Origin: Panorpa germanica
Taxonomy: Eukaryota > Arthropoda > Insecta > Mecoptera > Panorpidae
Reading direction: 5' to 3'
Assembly: GCA_963678705.1 (NCBI GenBank)
Contig: OY783205.1
Location: forward strand, 8,122,001 to 8,186,000
Length of the DNA: 64,000 bases
Part shown: positions 44,592-56,671 of the stretch, in pieces
How the letters are laid out: the number at the start of each line of letters is the position of its first letter
How positions within the stretch are numbered: the first letter of the stretch is position 1
Notes under the pieces: generated by a model
What the model was told of the DNA's origin: nothing
Databases searched by the model: none
Seen by the model: only the letters and a program-made list of their open reading frames with translations
Program-made: the position numbers and the translations under genes

Positions 44592-47402
44592 TGTAATACT
44601 TCAAATTAAACATAATTCAAATGAGAAAGAAAGTATTAGTGAACCTTATCCAAAAATCGGGCAACAATCTTTAAAAATATATTCGAAAGCTCAAGGGAAT
44701 ACCACTCAAAAAGTTGGTAGTAATAAATCAAAAAGAAATCTTAATACTTAAGTATTAAACGACAAAGATTTAGGACTTGTAGAAAATGTAACTAATCTTT
44801 AAGAAAACGATGAAATTCAAAACGAAACTTGTTTGAAATTAGTTGAAAATGAACAGTCTTTTGGTAAATTGAACTATAGTTCAGAGATTTCTTCACCGCA
44901 TATTAGAAATCAATCAAATTCGTCAACAATTACGATTGAAATGGAAAATAATACTGATACATCTTAAGAAAATAAAAGTAAAGGAATTACTAAAATACTA
45001 AACATAGAAAGAAAAATTGAATCTGCTAACAATGATCTTGGCGACAATATTTTGTAATGTAACGAAGTCTCAAATACTAAGACTCAATCAGAGTTGATTG
45101 TAGATGGAAATTTTTGTTTTGAAGAACAAGGAAAAGATGGAGAATATGCAATGCAAACTGATATCAATTACACGAATGTCGACAGTTTTTCAGATATGCC
45201 TCCATAAGTTCCAATTGTAGAAAAAAATAAACTTACAAAAAGGAAGTGTCATCTTTTAAATATATCTCAATCAAATTTAGAAGATGATTCTTCACCTTTA
45301 ATTGTTTGTTTTCCAAAATATGATGCAGTATTTAAAAGACAAGTTGATTAAAGTGGTAATACTCCGCCTGTAGTTGATCCAATTTCAACGATAAGCCATC
45401 TAATTTCAAACCAATTATTTTCGCAAGAACTTGCAGTTTCAGACTTTAACGTGGATGTATTTGGAATGGATCCTTTTCAAAAGCAAATAAATGATGGCAA
45501 TATTAAAAGGCAAATTATATCTACTGGTGGTAATTTTTATAAGACCACTTCTCTTCCACTTGACAACACTGCTTCCCTAAGTAGAACTTGGGTAAGTAGT
45601 GACATCTTTGCAAATAATTCAGAAAGTAGTAGTGCTTACCACAACGTTTTAATAGCGAATAATAAACCTGTTGTCAATGCCATTTCTTATGAGAAGCAAG
45701 GTGTTAGTGAGAATTCCTTGCAAAATAATGGCGCTGTCAATGTAAAATATCTTGAAGGCGTTCAAGTAATGCCAGTTGTTTATCGAGACAAAAATTCTCG
45801 ACTACAAATGTCAGCTGGGTTGTTCCTAGAATTAACGTATTTTCATTGTATAGATATAGGAGCCGAACAGATCTCGTCTACTCGATGGGTCACAAATATT
45901 TTTAGAACTTCTTGGTGCAGCTTTTTAACAAAATTGCTTCTTCATGTACATAACATTCTAATGCCAAAATTGAATAATATTCAAGTATACGCCTTTACTG
46001 ATTCTTCCGTTGTGTTGTCATGGCTGAAGATCCCACCACATAAGCTTTGTTGGACAACATAATACCGAACTAACATTGCCTGAGCTTAAACAAGTAAAAA
46101 TCAGTTCAAATCTGTGTACGGACAAACTTGTGTCAAATGTATTCTTAACTCTACTGGAAAACCAGTCAAATTATTGTAAATTACTTCGTATTGTAGCTTA
46201 CAGTAAGCGTTTTAGGTCACTTATAATGCCAGGTCATGATGTTTACGTCGCCTTTGGTCCACCAACTTTTACAGAATAACTTGCCGCAGAGATATTTATT
46301 ATTCGCTTAGCACAACAGGATCATGTTAGTGATGATATTAGAAATATCAAGCTCGGTCGTCAATTCCGCACCATAATAATCTCTCTATCTCCATGTCTCG
46401 ATCACAATGGGCTATTAGTTGTAGGCGTACGTCTTGAAAATTCAGAGTTAACCTCTGCAGCAAAACACCCATATCTATTGCCTAAGCATAACCATTTAAC
46501 GAACTTACTAATATTACATTACCATAAACTATATTTACATGTGGGGTTAAATACGTTACATTATCTTTTACGATCTAAATTCTGGATAATATCCGCCAGA
46601 AGTAAAATTCGACAATTCTTACGACTATGCACTATTTGCACAAAATTACGAGCAACTACATCTTTTCCTGTCATGGGTGACTTACCAGCTGCTAGATTCA
46701 CATACCATCGACCATTTTTACTAATTGCGGCAGTTTCCATTGGTGCAAACCGATATTTAAAAGAAGTCAAAACATGTGTGCAAATTAAGTCTGCATTAGA
46801 GGGGTTAAATGGCATTTTAACCCTCCTTACAGTCCAAATTTTGGTGGACTCTAGGAAAGTGGAGTTAAAAGTGCCAAATTACATCTCCCAACGAGTAATT
46901 GGTACACGACCACTTACATTTGAAAAACTCACAACAATTTTTGCCAGAATAGAAGCAATTATGAACAGTCGCCTTTTAGTACATTTGCCTGCATCACCAG
47001 ATGATCCACATTCCTTATCCTCCTAGTCACTTTCTTATTGGTTCGTCATTATGTCTTCCTCCTGAGGAAATTCTGTTAAATAGAAACCCAAATCATTTAA
47101 AGCGTTAGGAATTAATCAAACAAATTAGACAGGATTTTGCAAATAGATGGATCCGAGAATATCTCAATACTCTACACCAACGACACAAATGGCAATCTGT
47201 CTCTGACAATTTAAAATTGGATGACCTTGTATGGATAAAGGATAACAATATTTCACCATTCCAATGGCCATTGGCACGTGTCCAGAAAACTCATCCAGGT
47301 CCTGACGGTCATGTTCGTGTTGTTACAATAAAAACCGCTCATGGCATTTATAAACGACCAGCATCGAAGCTAATCAAATTAAATTTTGAAATTCTTGCAT
47401 AA
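44592..47402 (+). pseudogene. Array unit U16 (2811 bp)
   Basis: The tail is heavily stopped (near 44752, 44802, 44966, 45056, 45206, 45350). A deletion at about 46720 joins FL(HVG) to the DCGSF region of integrase. Integrase end is 46478-47026. DUF5641 has TAG near 47108 and is open 47217-47402. The unit ends 42 bp before the Copia insertion. Confidence 0.85.
45451..46062 (+). pseudogene. Tail ORF fused in frame to sense RNase H piece (203 codons, U16 only)
   Basis: A shortened T-run near 45920 puts the tail and antisense RNase H end into the frame of the sense RNase H piece. The frame continues as TKLLLHVHNILMPKLNNIQV and YAFTDSSVVLSWLK to a stop after CWTT. In other units this boundary is out of frame. 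It looks like a chance indel in one copy. Confidence 0.7.
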
Positions 47403-47443
47403 TGTATACTTCAAATTAAACATAATTCAAATTAGAAAGAAAG

Positions 47444-47594
47444 TGTTATTTTGAATTAAACATTATTCCAATTCGGACTACAGTCTATGGTAGTATAAAA
47501 ATAATTTGTAACACTAGCGCCATCTGCCATTGTAAATGTCAACCTAAGTTTGTAATAATAAAACAGTCTCTGCTAAACCGCTTCACGAGTTTCA
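47444..47594 (+). repeat. Copia 5' LTR
   Basis: Starts TGTTATTTTG and ends GAGTTTCA. It contains a TATAAAA box at 47494-47500 and AATAAA at 47557-47562, consistent with promoter and polyadenylation signals of a short LTR. The mate is 51723-51873. Confidence 0.93.
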
Positions 47595-47597
47595 TAA

Positions 47598-47611
47598 GGT
47601 TATGGGCCCAG
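47598..47611 (+). other. Copia primer binding site, initiator tRNA-Met anticodon arm
   Basis: GGTTATGGGCCCAG lies 3 bp after the 5' LTR. It is complementary to the anticodon stem-loop of initiator tRNA-Met (CAT anticodon) rather than to a tRNA 3' end, the half-tRNA priming known for Drosophila copia. Confidence 0.8.
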
Positions 47612-47685
47612 ACACGCATAAAAAAAATAAAAAAAAAATTAAAAAAAATAAAAATAGTTAGTGATCTTTGTACAGCACAGTGATA

Positions 47686-49458
47686 ATGGCAGGATATTAT
47701 TCTATGAATGTCCTAAAGCTCAAAGGAAGGTACAATTACGATGATTGGGCGTTCGCAGTGGAAAATTTCCTCATTCTCGAAGGCATTGACATTAGCAACA
47801 GCGAAGGATTAAGCGCGCAAGATAACAAGAAGGCTAAAGCTAAGATGGTGATGACCATTGATCCATCATTATATGTACACATCAAGAGTGAAACTACGGT
47901 GCATAGCTTATGGAAAAAGTTGAAGTCGTTATTCGACGATTCTGGCTTCACCCGCCGCATCAGCCTACTTAGAAACTTGATCTCCATTCGTCTTGACAGT
48001 TGCGACTCAATGACCGCGTACGTGACACAGTTAGTGGATACGGCACAAAAGCTAAAGGGCACAGGCTTCGAAATCAACGATGAGTGGATAGGGTCCCTCC
48101 TGTTGGCCGGATTGCCAGAAAAGTACGCGCCTATGATTATGGCCATTGATCACTCGGAGATGAACATTAGTGCAGACGCTATAAAGACAAAACTATTGGA
48201 TATGAGTGCAGATTCTGAAATTACAAAGTCCGAGGGTGCTTTTATTGCCAAAAGTGCATATCATCAAAACGCATGCCATAAAAGCAAAGAAAAAGCAAAT
48301 GGCGGCGGTCAAGGTTACGTCAGTGAAACTAACAAGCCGGCAAAAAATGTCAAGTGTTATAAGTGCAAAAGAACTGGTCACTATAAAAATCAGTGCCGAT
48401 CTTATAATACAAATGCGAGTACACATAACGAAAAACAAATGAACGCATTCAGTGCAATGTTTTTGACTGGTGAATTTAGTGACAAAGACTGGTATGTGGA
48501 CTCGGGCGCAAGCACTCATTTGATATCCGAATCAAACAAAAGTTTGTTGATAAATATTTTGTACAATACAGAAACTCGAGACATTGTAGTGGCAAATAAA
48601 GAAAGAGTGCCGGTTTTATGTTCTGGAGATCTGCAGATAACAACATGTGTTGGAGATTCAGAGTTTAACATAAAAGTAAACAATGTTTTGTGCATACATA
48701 ACCTAACAACAAACCTGCTATCCGTAAGCAAGATCATAGCCAGTGGCAACAGAGTCATTTTCAACAAAAATATGTGTCACATTTACAATCAGCAAAACGA
48801 TTGTATTGGAGAAGCAAACCAAGTGAATGGTGTGTACAAGTTGAACATTTTAAAGTCGGAAGAGCTTCTAGGAGCAATGGCAGTAACTTCCAGCAAGACT
48901 TGGCATCGGCGTCTTGGCCACATTAACAAAAGTGACGTGAACGTCATGAGAAATTGTGCTGTGGAGGGCTTAAATTTCCAAGATAAGGCAGAATTTGACA
49001 AAAGTAATTGCACAGTTTGCTGCGAGGGAAAGCAAACTAGACTCCCCTTTCCCACCAGTTTGTCGAGAAGCAAGGAGGTGTTGAATCTGGTACATGCAGA
49101 CCTGTGTGGGCCTATGGAAACTAAGTCGCTCGGTATGGCCAAATGCTTTCTATTATTCGTGGATGATTACAGTCGAATGGCACACGTGTACTTTCTCAAA
49201 TCTAAAGATGAGACATTCACCTACTTTAAGCAGTACAAAAACTTAGTGGAAAATCAGAAATCAACAAAAACAAAGATTTTAAGAACTGATAACGGAGGTG
49301 AATTTTGTTCAGTAGTTATGGAGAATTATATGAAACAGTGTGGCATAGTACATCAGAAAACAAACCCATATACCCCTCAACGAAATGGGCTTTGTGAAAG
49401 ATACAATAGATCTGTAGTAGAAAAAGCCAGATGCCTGCTATCAGATGCCAAATTTTAA
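47686..49458 (+). CDS. Copia gag, protease and integrase (590 codons to an in-frame stop)
   Basis: ATG at 47686 (MAGYYSMNVLKLKGRYNYDDW) starts a gag of the UBN2/copia type. The CCHC knuckle is C224, C227, H232, C237 (CYKCKRTGHYKNQC). The protease motif WYVDSGASTHLIS has Asp 272. The pre-integrase zinc domain starts at WHRRLGH (406). Integrase has catalytic D472 (VHADLCGP), D535 (RTDNGGEF) and E571 (GLCERYN), a DD35E spacing. The frame stops at TAA 49456-49458 just after AKF, and the same frame continues with KKLWAEAVHTAVYLKNR, so the stop is a single lesion in a longer gag-pol. Confidence 0.88.
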   Translation: MAGYYSMNVLKLKGRYNYDDWAFAVENFLILEGIDISNSEGLSAQDNKKAKAKMVMTIDPSLYVHIKSETTVHSLWKKLKSLFDDSGFTRRISLLRNLISIRLDSCDSMTAYVTQLVDTAQKLKGTGFEINDEWIGSLLLAGLPEKYAPMIMAIDHSEMNISADAIKTKLLDMSADSEITKSEGAFIAKSAYHQNACHKSKEKANGGGQGYVSETNKPAKNVKCYKCKRTGHYKNQCRSYNTNASTHNEKQMNAFSAMFLTGEFSDKDWYVDSGASTHLISESNKSLLINILYNTETRDIVVANKERVPVLCSGDLQITTCVGDSEFNIKVNNVLCIHNLTTNLLSVSKIIASGNRVIFNKNMCHIYNQQNDCIGEANQVNGVYKLNILKSEELLGAMAVTSSKTWHRRLGHINKSDVNVMRNCAVEGLNFQDKAEFDKSNCTVCCEGKQTRLPFPTSLSRSKEVLNLVHADLCGPMETKSLGMAKCFLLFVDDYSRMAHVYFLKSKDETFTYFKQYKNLVENQKSTKTKILRTDNGGEFCSVVMENYMKQCGIVHQKTNPYTPQRNGLCERYNRSVVEKARCLLSDAKF

Positions 49459-50913
49459 AAAAAGTTATGGGCAGAAGCAGTTCATACTGCAGTATACTTA
49501 AAAAACAGATCTCCTGCAGCAGGAATTCATCAGAAAACTCCACTTGAATTATGGATGGGATATAAGCCAGATGTGAGCCATATCCGAGTCTTCGGCAGCA
49601 TAGCCATGACACACATCCCGAAGGAAAGACGTCTTAAATGGGATAAGAAGGCAAAGAAACTTTTTCTTGTTGGTTATGCTGACAACACTAAAGGCTATAG
49701 GCTATATGATCCCATAACAAAAACAGTGACAGTTGCAAGGGACGTCATAATAATGGAAAAGGAGTGTGACAGTATGACATCTCAGATTACTATACAAGAC
49801 AAGAGTGACATACAGGTTTCAGTGGAAAAAAAACAGTCAGAAAATGTTCAGGATTTATCAAGTCAAGAAGCTGAAAGTGATGAGCAGATTGATGAACATG
49901 ACGAAACCTATGTTCCAGTAGAAGAGTTGAGTGACTCGGAGGACAGCTACCATGAGTCAATGACAGTGATGTCAGAAGACAGAGAGGTTAGTTCTCAGCA
50001 ACAAAACACTGAAATGTCACAGAATCGTACTCGAAAGAAACCAGATTATTATGGCTATGCAAACTTATGTGTTATGGAGGACTTCTCTGAAGAAGAAATA
50101 ACCCTGAATGACGCCGGGACTGGACCAGAAAAGGAGCAGTGGCAGAAAGCAATCAGAGAAGAATTGCAATCATTCAGTGACCAAGATGCGTGGGAGTTAG
50201 TGGACAGACCAGTGAATAAGACAGTTGTGAAGTGCAAGTGGGTATTTAAAAGAAAGCTCAATAGTGAAAGTGAAGTGCGGTACAGAGCGAGGCTAGTTGC
50301 GAAGGGATTCAGTCAGAAGAAAGGTACAGACTTTAAGGAAACCTTCTCACCAGTTCTCAGATATTCCACTTTGAGGTTATTATTTGCACTAAGTGTCGAC
50401 CAAAACTTAGATATTGTTCACCTTGATGTCCCTACTGCATTTCTGAATGGTCTGTTAAATGAGACTATTTTCATGGAAATACCAGCTTGTTCATACTTTG
50501 CTAATTGTGAGAATAAAGTCTTGAAACTCAAAAATGCGATATATGGACTAAAACAGTCTGCCAGAGCTTGGTACCAAAGAGTTGAGGAATTATTGCTAGA
50601 ATTAGGGTATACCAAGTCTCAGTATGAGCCGTGTTTATTTATGAAATGTGATGGAAATATCAAAGTTTATATTGCTCTGTTGGTTGATGATTTTTTTGTC
50701 TTTTATAAAAGTAAGGAAACTTGTGAGAACTTGAAAAGTGAATTAAAAGCAAAATTTAACATAAAAGATCTAGGCCAAATCAAAAAATGTCTTGGTATGA
50801 ATGTAACAGTAAATAATGACTCTATTTCTATTGATCAGAAGGACTTTGTTGATACAATTTTGAAAAGATTTAATATGTATAACAGTAAGAGTTCAAACAC
50901 ACATGGAAAATAA
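49459..50913 (+). pseudogene. Copia integrase end and reverse transcriptase
   Basis: Continues the gag-pol frame after the TAA. It holds the integrase C-terminal region (IHQKTPLELWMGYKPDVSHI), an acidic linker (EAESDEQIDEHDETYVPVEE), then RT: WVFKRKLNSESEVRYRARLV, AKGFSQKKGTDFKETFSPV, LDVPTAFLNGLL and the catalytic pair in ALLVDDFFVF (Asp codons 50686-50691). The first RT motif has Pro where Lys is usual (DVPTAF). It stops at 50911-50913 because of a frameshift near 50900. Confidence 0.85.
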
Positions 50914-51625
50914 TTTAAAGTTAGAAAAGGCTGCAACTATTTCTCAGCAATATCCTTACCAACAATTGTTAGGTGCTTTAATGTACTTATGTGTACTCAC
51001 AAGATCAGATATTGCTTTTGCAGTTAGTTTTCTAAGTCAATATAATTATTGTTACAGTGAGATTCATTGGAAACATCTAAAACGGGTCTTGAAATATTTA
51101 AATAAAACTAAACATTATGGATTAAAATATGTCAAAAGTAATTGTAATTTATTAGGGTATGTTGATGCTGATTGGGCATTATGCTCAATTGACAGAAGGT
51201 CATATACGGGTTTTGTTTTTAAGATGTCTGGATGTGCAATATCATACGAGTGTAGAAAACAAAAAACAGTTGCCTTGTCCAGCACCGAGGCTGAATACAT
51301 GGCCCTGTCAGAAGCATGTAAGGAAGCAATTTACTTAAAAAATCTTGTTTGTGAAATAATGAAAACTAAAATTGAAAATGTACCAGTTACTTTATTAAGT
51401 GATAACCAAAGTTCACAAAAGTTAGCATCTAATCCTTTATACCATAGAAGAACAAAACACATTGATGTTCGGCATCATTTCATTAGAGAATGTGTCACTA
51501 AAAATTTGGTACAAATATCTTATTTGCCTACTAACGATATGCCAGCTCATGTGTTAACCAAAAGTCTTTGTCATGTAAAACATTATAAATTCATAAATAG
51601 TATAGGGTTGACACAAATAAAATAA
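50903..51625 (+). pseudogene. Copia RT end and RNase H (240 codons)
   Basis: In the next frame, overlapping the previous part by 11 bp. It reads YQQLLGALMYLCVLTRSDIA (RT thumb), then RNase H: YVDADWA, RRSYTGFVF, LSSTEAEYMAL and LLSDNQSS, the expected acidic residues, then YHRRTKHIDVRHHFIRE and the C-terminal ADILTK-like PAHVLTKSL. It ends at TAA 51623-51625. The ATG at 50903 is probably not a real start; this is the rest of the pol polyprotein. Confidence 0.85.
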
Positions 51626-51713
51626 GTATAAATATATGTTTATAAAAATAGTTAAATATAATTTTATGTATTGTTCTAAAACTGTGTAACTTTAAAGTAG
51701 ATATTATTTGTAT

Positions 51714-51722
51714 AAGTGGGGG
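51714..51722 (+). other. Copia polypurine tract
   Basis: AAGTGGGGG directly abuts the TG of the 3' LTR, the position and composition expected of a plus-strand primer. Confidence 0.75.
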
Positions 51723-51873
51723 TGTTATTTTGAATTAAACATTATTCCAATTCGGACTACAGTCTATGGTAGTATAAAAATAATTTGTAACACTAGCGCC
51801 ATCTGCCATTGTATATGTCAACCTAAGTTTGTAATAATAAAACAGTCTCTGCTAAACCGCTTCACGAGTTTCA
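51723..51873 (+). repeat. Copia 3' LTR
   Basis: 151 bp, one difference from the 5' LTR by eye. It is followed by TTAGAAAGTATTAG, which is array tail sequence. Confidence 0.93.
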
Positions 51874-53653
51874 TTAGAAAGTATTAGTGAACCTTATCCA
51901 AAAATCGGGCAACAATCTTCAAAAATATATTCGAAAGCTCAAGGGAATACCACTCGAAAAGTTGGTAGTAATAAATCAAAAAGAAATCTTAATACTGAAA
52001 TATTAAACGACAAAGATTCAGGACTTGTAGAAAATGTAACTAATCTTTAAGAAAACGATGAAATTCAAAACAAAACTTGTTTGAAATTAGTTGAAAATGA
52101 ACAGTCTTTTGGTAAATTGAACTATAGTTCAGAGATTTCTTCACCGCATATTAGGAATCAATCAAAATCGTCAACAATTACGATTGAAATGGAAAATAAT
52201 ACTGATAAATCTTTAGAAAATGAAAGTAAAAAAATTGTAGCTTACAGTAAGCGTTTTAGGTCACTAATAATGCCAGGTCATGATGTTAACGTCGCCTTTG
52301 GTCCACCAACGTTTACAGAATTACTTGCCGCAGAGATATTTATTATTCGCTTAGCACAACAGGATCATTTTAGTGATGATATTAGAAATATCAAGCTCGG
52401 TAGTCAATTCCGCACCATATTAATCTCTCTATCTCCATGTCTCGATCACAATAAAATATCAGTTGTCGGCGGACGTTTCGAAAATTCAGAGTTAACCTCT
52501 GCAGCAAAACACCCATATCTATTGCCAAAGCATAACCATTTAACGAACTTACTAATATAACATTACCATAAACTATATTTACATGTGGGGCTCAATACGT
52601 TACATTATCTTTTACGATCTAAATTCTGGATAATATCCGCCAGAAGTAAAATTCGACAAGTCTTACGACAATGCACTGTTTGCACAAAATTACGAGCAAC
52701 TACATCTACTCCTGTCATGGGTGACTTACCAGCTGCTAGAGTCACATACCATCGACCATTTTTACATGTTGGTATTGATTTTGCTAGACCCTTTTCCATT
52801 AAAGAACCTCGCATCCGAAATGCTCATATATCAAAAGCATATTTGTCTCTTTTTATATGTATGTCCACAAAAGCTGTTTACCTCGACGTTACTTCTGGAA
52901 TCTCTACTGACTCATTTCTCGCATCATTCGATCGGTTTACATCACGACGAGGCCTATGCTCTGATATTTATACTGATTGCGGCAGTTTTCATTGGTGCAA
53001 ACCGATATTTAAAAGAAGTCAAAACATGTGTGCAAATTAGGTCTTCATTAGAGGGGTTAAATGGCATTTTAACCCTCCTCACAGTACAAATTTTGGTGGA
53101 CTCTAGGAAAGTAAAATTAAAAGTGCCAAATATCATCTCCAACAAGTAATTGGTACACGACCACTTACATTTGAAGAACTCACAACAATTTTTGCCAGAA
53201 TAGAAGCAATTATGAACAGTCGCCTTTGAGTACATTTGCCTGCATCACCAGATAATCCACATCCCTTATCCTCCTAGTCACTTTCTTACTGGTTCGTCAT
53301 TATGTCTTCCTCCTGAGGAAATTCTGTTAAATAGAAACCCAAATCATTTACAGCGTTGGGAATTAATCAAACAAATTAGACAGGATTTTGCAAATAAATG
53401 GATCCGAGAATATCTCAATACTCTACACCAACGACACAAATGGCAATCCTTCTCTGACAATTTAAAATTGGATGACCTTGTATGGATAAAGGATAATAAT
53501 ATTTCACCATTCGAATGGCCATTGGCACGTGTCCAGGAAACTCATCCTGGTCCTGACGGTCATGTTCGTGTTGTTACATTAAAAACCGCTCATGGCATTT
53601 ATAAACGACCAGTATCGAAGCTAATCAAATTAAATTTTGAAATTCTTGCATAA

Positions 53654-56600
53654 TGTAATACTTCCAATTAAACATAATTCAAATGAGAAAGAAAGTGTTT
53701 GTAAACCTTATCCAAAAATCGGGCAACAATCTTCAAAAATATATTCGAAAGCTCAAGGGAATACCACTCGAAAAGTAGGTAGTAATAAATCAAAAAGAAA
53801 TCTTAATACTGAAATATTAAACGACACAGATTCAGGACTTGTAGAAAATGTATTTAATCTTTAAGAAAACGATGAAATTCAAAACGAAACTTGTTTGAAA
53901 TTAGTTGAAAATGAACAGTCTTTTGGTAAATTAAACTATAGTTCAGAGATTTCTTCACCGCATATTAGGAATCAATCAAATTCGTCAACAATTACGATTG
54001 AAATGGAAAATAATACTGATAAATCTTTAGGAAATGAAAGTAAAGAAATGACTAAAATACTAAACATAGAAAGAAAAATTGAATCTGCTAACAATGATCC
54101 TGGCGACAATATTTTGGAATGTAACGAAGTCTCAAATACTAAGACTCAATCAGAGTTGATTGTAGATGGAAATTTTTGTTCTGAAGAACAAGGTAAAGAT
54201 GGAGAATATGCAACGCAAACTGATATCAATTACACGAATGTCGACAGTTTTTCAGATATGCCTCCATTAGTTCCAATTGTAGAAAAAAATAAACTTACAA
54301 AAAGGAAGTGTCATCTTTTAAATATATTTTAATCAAATTTAGAAGATGATTCTTCTCCTTTAATTGTTCGTTTTCCAAAATATGATGCAGTATTTAAAAG
54401 ACAAGTTGATTGGAGTGGTAATACTCCGCCTGTAGTTGATCCAATTTCAACGATAAGTCATCCAATTTCAAACCAATTATTTGCGCAAGAACATGCAGTT
54501 TCCTCAGACTTTAACGTGGATGTATTTGGAATGGATCCTTTTCAAAAGCAAATAAATGATGGCAATATTAAAAGGCAAGTTATATCTACTGGTGGTAATT
54601 TTTATAAGTCCACTTCTCTTCTACTTGACCACACTGCTTCCCTAAGTAGAACTTTGAGAGGTAGTAACATCTTTGCAAATAATTCAGAAAGTAGTAGTGC
54701 TTACCACAACGTTTTATTAGCGAATAATAAACCAGTTGTCAATGCCATTTCTAATGAGAAGCAAGGTGTTAGTGAGAATTCCTTGCAAAATAATGGCGCT
54801 GTCAATGTAAAATATCTTGAAGGTGTTCAAGTAATGCAAGTTGTTTATCGAGACAAAAATTCTCGACTACAAATGTCAGCAAGGTTGCTCCTAGAATCTA
54901 CGTATTTTCATTGTATAGATATAGGAGCCGAACAGATCTCGTCTACTCGATGGGCCACAAATATTTTTAGAACTTCTTGGTGCAGTTTTTTTAACAAAAT
55001 TGGTTCTTCATGTACATAACATTCTAAAGCCAACATTGAATAATATTTAAGTATACGCCTTTACTGATTCTTCCGTTGTGTTGTCATGGCTGAAGGTCCC
55101 ACCACATAAGCTTTGTTGGACAACATAATACCGAACTAACATTGCCTGAGCTTAAACAAGTAAAAATCAGTTCAAATCTGTGTACGGACAAACTTGTGTC
55201 AAACGTATTCTTAACTCTACTGGAAAACCAGTCAAATTATTGTAAATTACTTCGTATTGTAGCTTACAGTAAGCGTTTTAGGTCACTAATAATACCAGGT
55301 CATGATGTTAACGTCGCCTTTGGTCCACCAACATTCACAGAATTACTTGCCGCAGAGATATTTATTATTCGCTTAGCACAACAGGATCATTTTAGTAATA
55401 ATAGAAATATCAAACTCGGTCGTCAATTCCGCACCATATTAATCTCTCTATCTCCATGTCTCGATTACAATGGGCTATTAGTTGTCGGCGGACGTCTCGA
55501 AAATTCATAGTTAACCTCTGCAGCAAAACACCCATATCTATTGCCAAAGCATAACCATTTAACGAACTTACTAATATTACATTACCATAAACTATATTTA
55601 CATGTAGGGCTCAATAGGTTACATTAACTTTTACGATCTAAATTCTGGATAATATCCGCCAGAAGTAAAATTCAAAAAGTTTTACGACTATGCCCTATTT
55701 GCACAAAATTACGAGCAACTACATCTACTCCTGTCATGGGTGACTTACCAGCTGCTAGAGTCACATACCATAGACCATTTTTACATGTTGGTATTGATTT
55801 TGCTGGACCCTTTTCCAATAAGGAACCTCGCATCCGAAATGCTCATATATCAAAAGTATATTTGTGTCTTTTTATATGTATGTCCATAAATGCTGTTTAC
55901 CTCGAAGTTACTTCTGGAATCTCTTCTGACTTATTTCTCGCATCATTCGATCGGTTTACATCACGACGAGGCCTATGCTCTGATATTTACACTGATTGCG
56001 GCAGTTTTCATTGGTGCAAACCGATATTTAAAAGAAGTCAAAACATGTGTGCAAATTAAGTCTTCATTAGAAGGGATAAATGGCATTTTAACCCTCCTCA
56101 CAGTCCAAATTTTGGTGGACTCTAGGAAAGTGGAGTTAAAAGTGCCAAATATCATCCCAAACGAGTAATTGGTACACGACCACTTACATTTGAAGAACTC
56201 ACAACAATTTTTGCCAGAATAAAAGCAATTATGAACATTCGCCTTTCAGTACATTTGCCTGCATCACCAGATGATCCACATCCCTTATCTCCTAGTCACT
56301 TTCTTATTGGTTCGTCATTATGTCTTCCTCCTGAGGAAATTCTGTTAAATAAAAACCCAAATCATTTACAGCGTTGGGAATTAATCAAACAAATTAGACA
56401 GGATTTTGCAAATAGATGAATCCGAGAATATCTCAATACTCTACACCAACGACACAAATGGCAAATTGTCTCTGACAATTTAAAATTGGATGACCTTGTA
56501 TGAATAAAGTATAATAATATTTCACCATTCGAATGGCCATTGGCACGTGTCCAGGAAACTCATCCAGGTCCTGACGGTCATGTTCGTGTTGTTACATTAA

Positions 56601-56671
56601 AAACCGCTCATAACATTTATAAACGACCAGTATCGAAGCTAATCAAATTAAATTTTGAAATTCTTGCATAA
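53654..56671 (+). pseudogene. Array unit U18 (3018 bp)
   Basis: The tail has TAA near 53862, is open 53895-54332 (stopped at a glutamine codon) and 54516-55019. The linker is open 55142-55510 with TAG at 55508. H2C2 has a LLRS-region change (TTAACTTTTACG near 55625) shared with U19. The integrase core is 55736-56059. TAG follows GGL. DUF5641 has TGA at 56417-56419 and near 56502. Confidence 0.85.

Larger units (their letters stand above)
47444..51873 (+). mobile_element. Copia-type LTR retrotransposon, 4430 bp
   Basis: Two 151-bp LTRs (47444-47594, 51723-51873) differ at one position by eye (GTAAATG against GTATATG). Gene order is gag, protease, integrase, RT, RNase H, as in Ty1/copia. There is one in-frame stop (49456) and one frameshift (about 50900). 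The flanks are array sequence that rejoins at the same place; both carry AGAAAG, but a clean 5-bp duplication is not clear. Very recent insertion. Confidence 0.95.
47403..53653 (+). pseudogene. Array unit U17 (about 1.82 kb) split by a Copia insertion
   Basis: The unit start (47403-47443) and remainder (51874-53653) flank the Copia element at the AGAAAG...TATTAG site of the tail. A deletion at about 52228-52235 fuses tail to linker (NESKKIVAYSKRF), open 52081-52560 and ended by a TAA shared with U20 (61616). H2C2 plus integrase is open 52585-53040. TAG follows GGL near 53106. DUF5641 has TGA near 53228. Confidence 0.85.

Noticed and set aside
48193..49142. Minus-strand frames inside the Copia gag-integrase region
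   Set aside because: They lie opposite a well-supported gag-pol frame and carry no domain.
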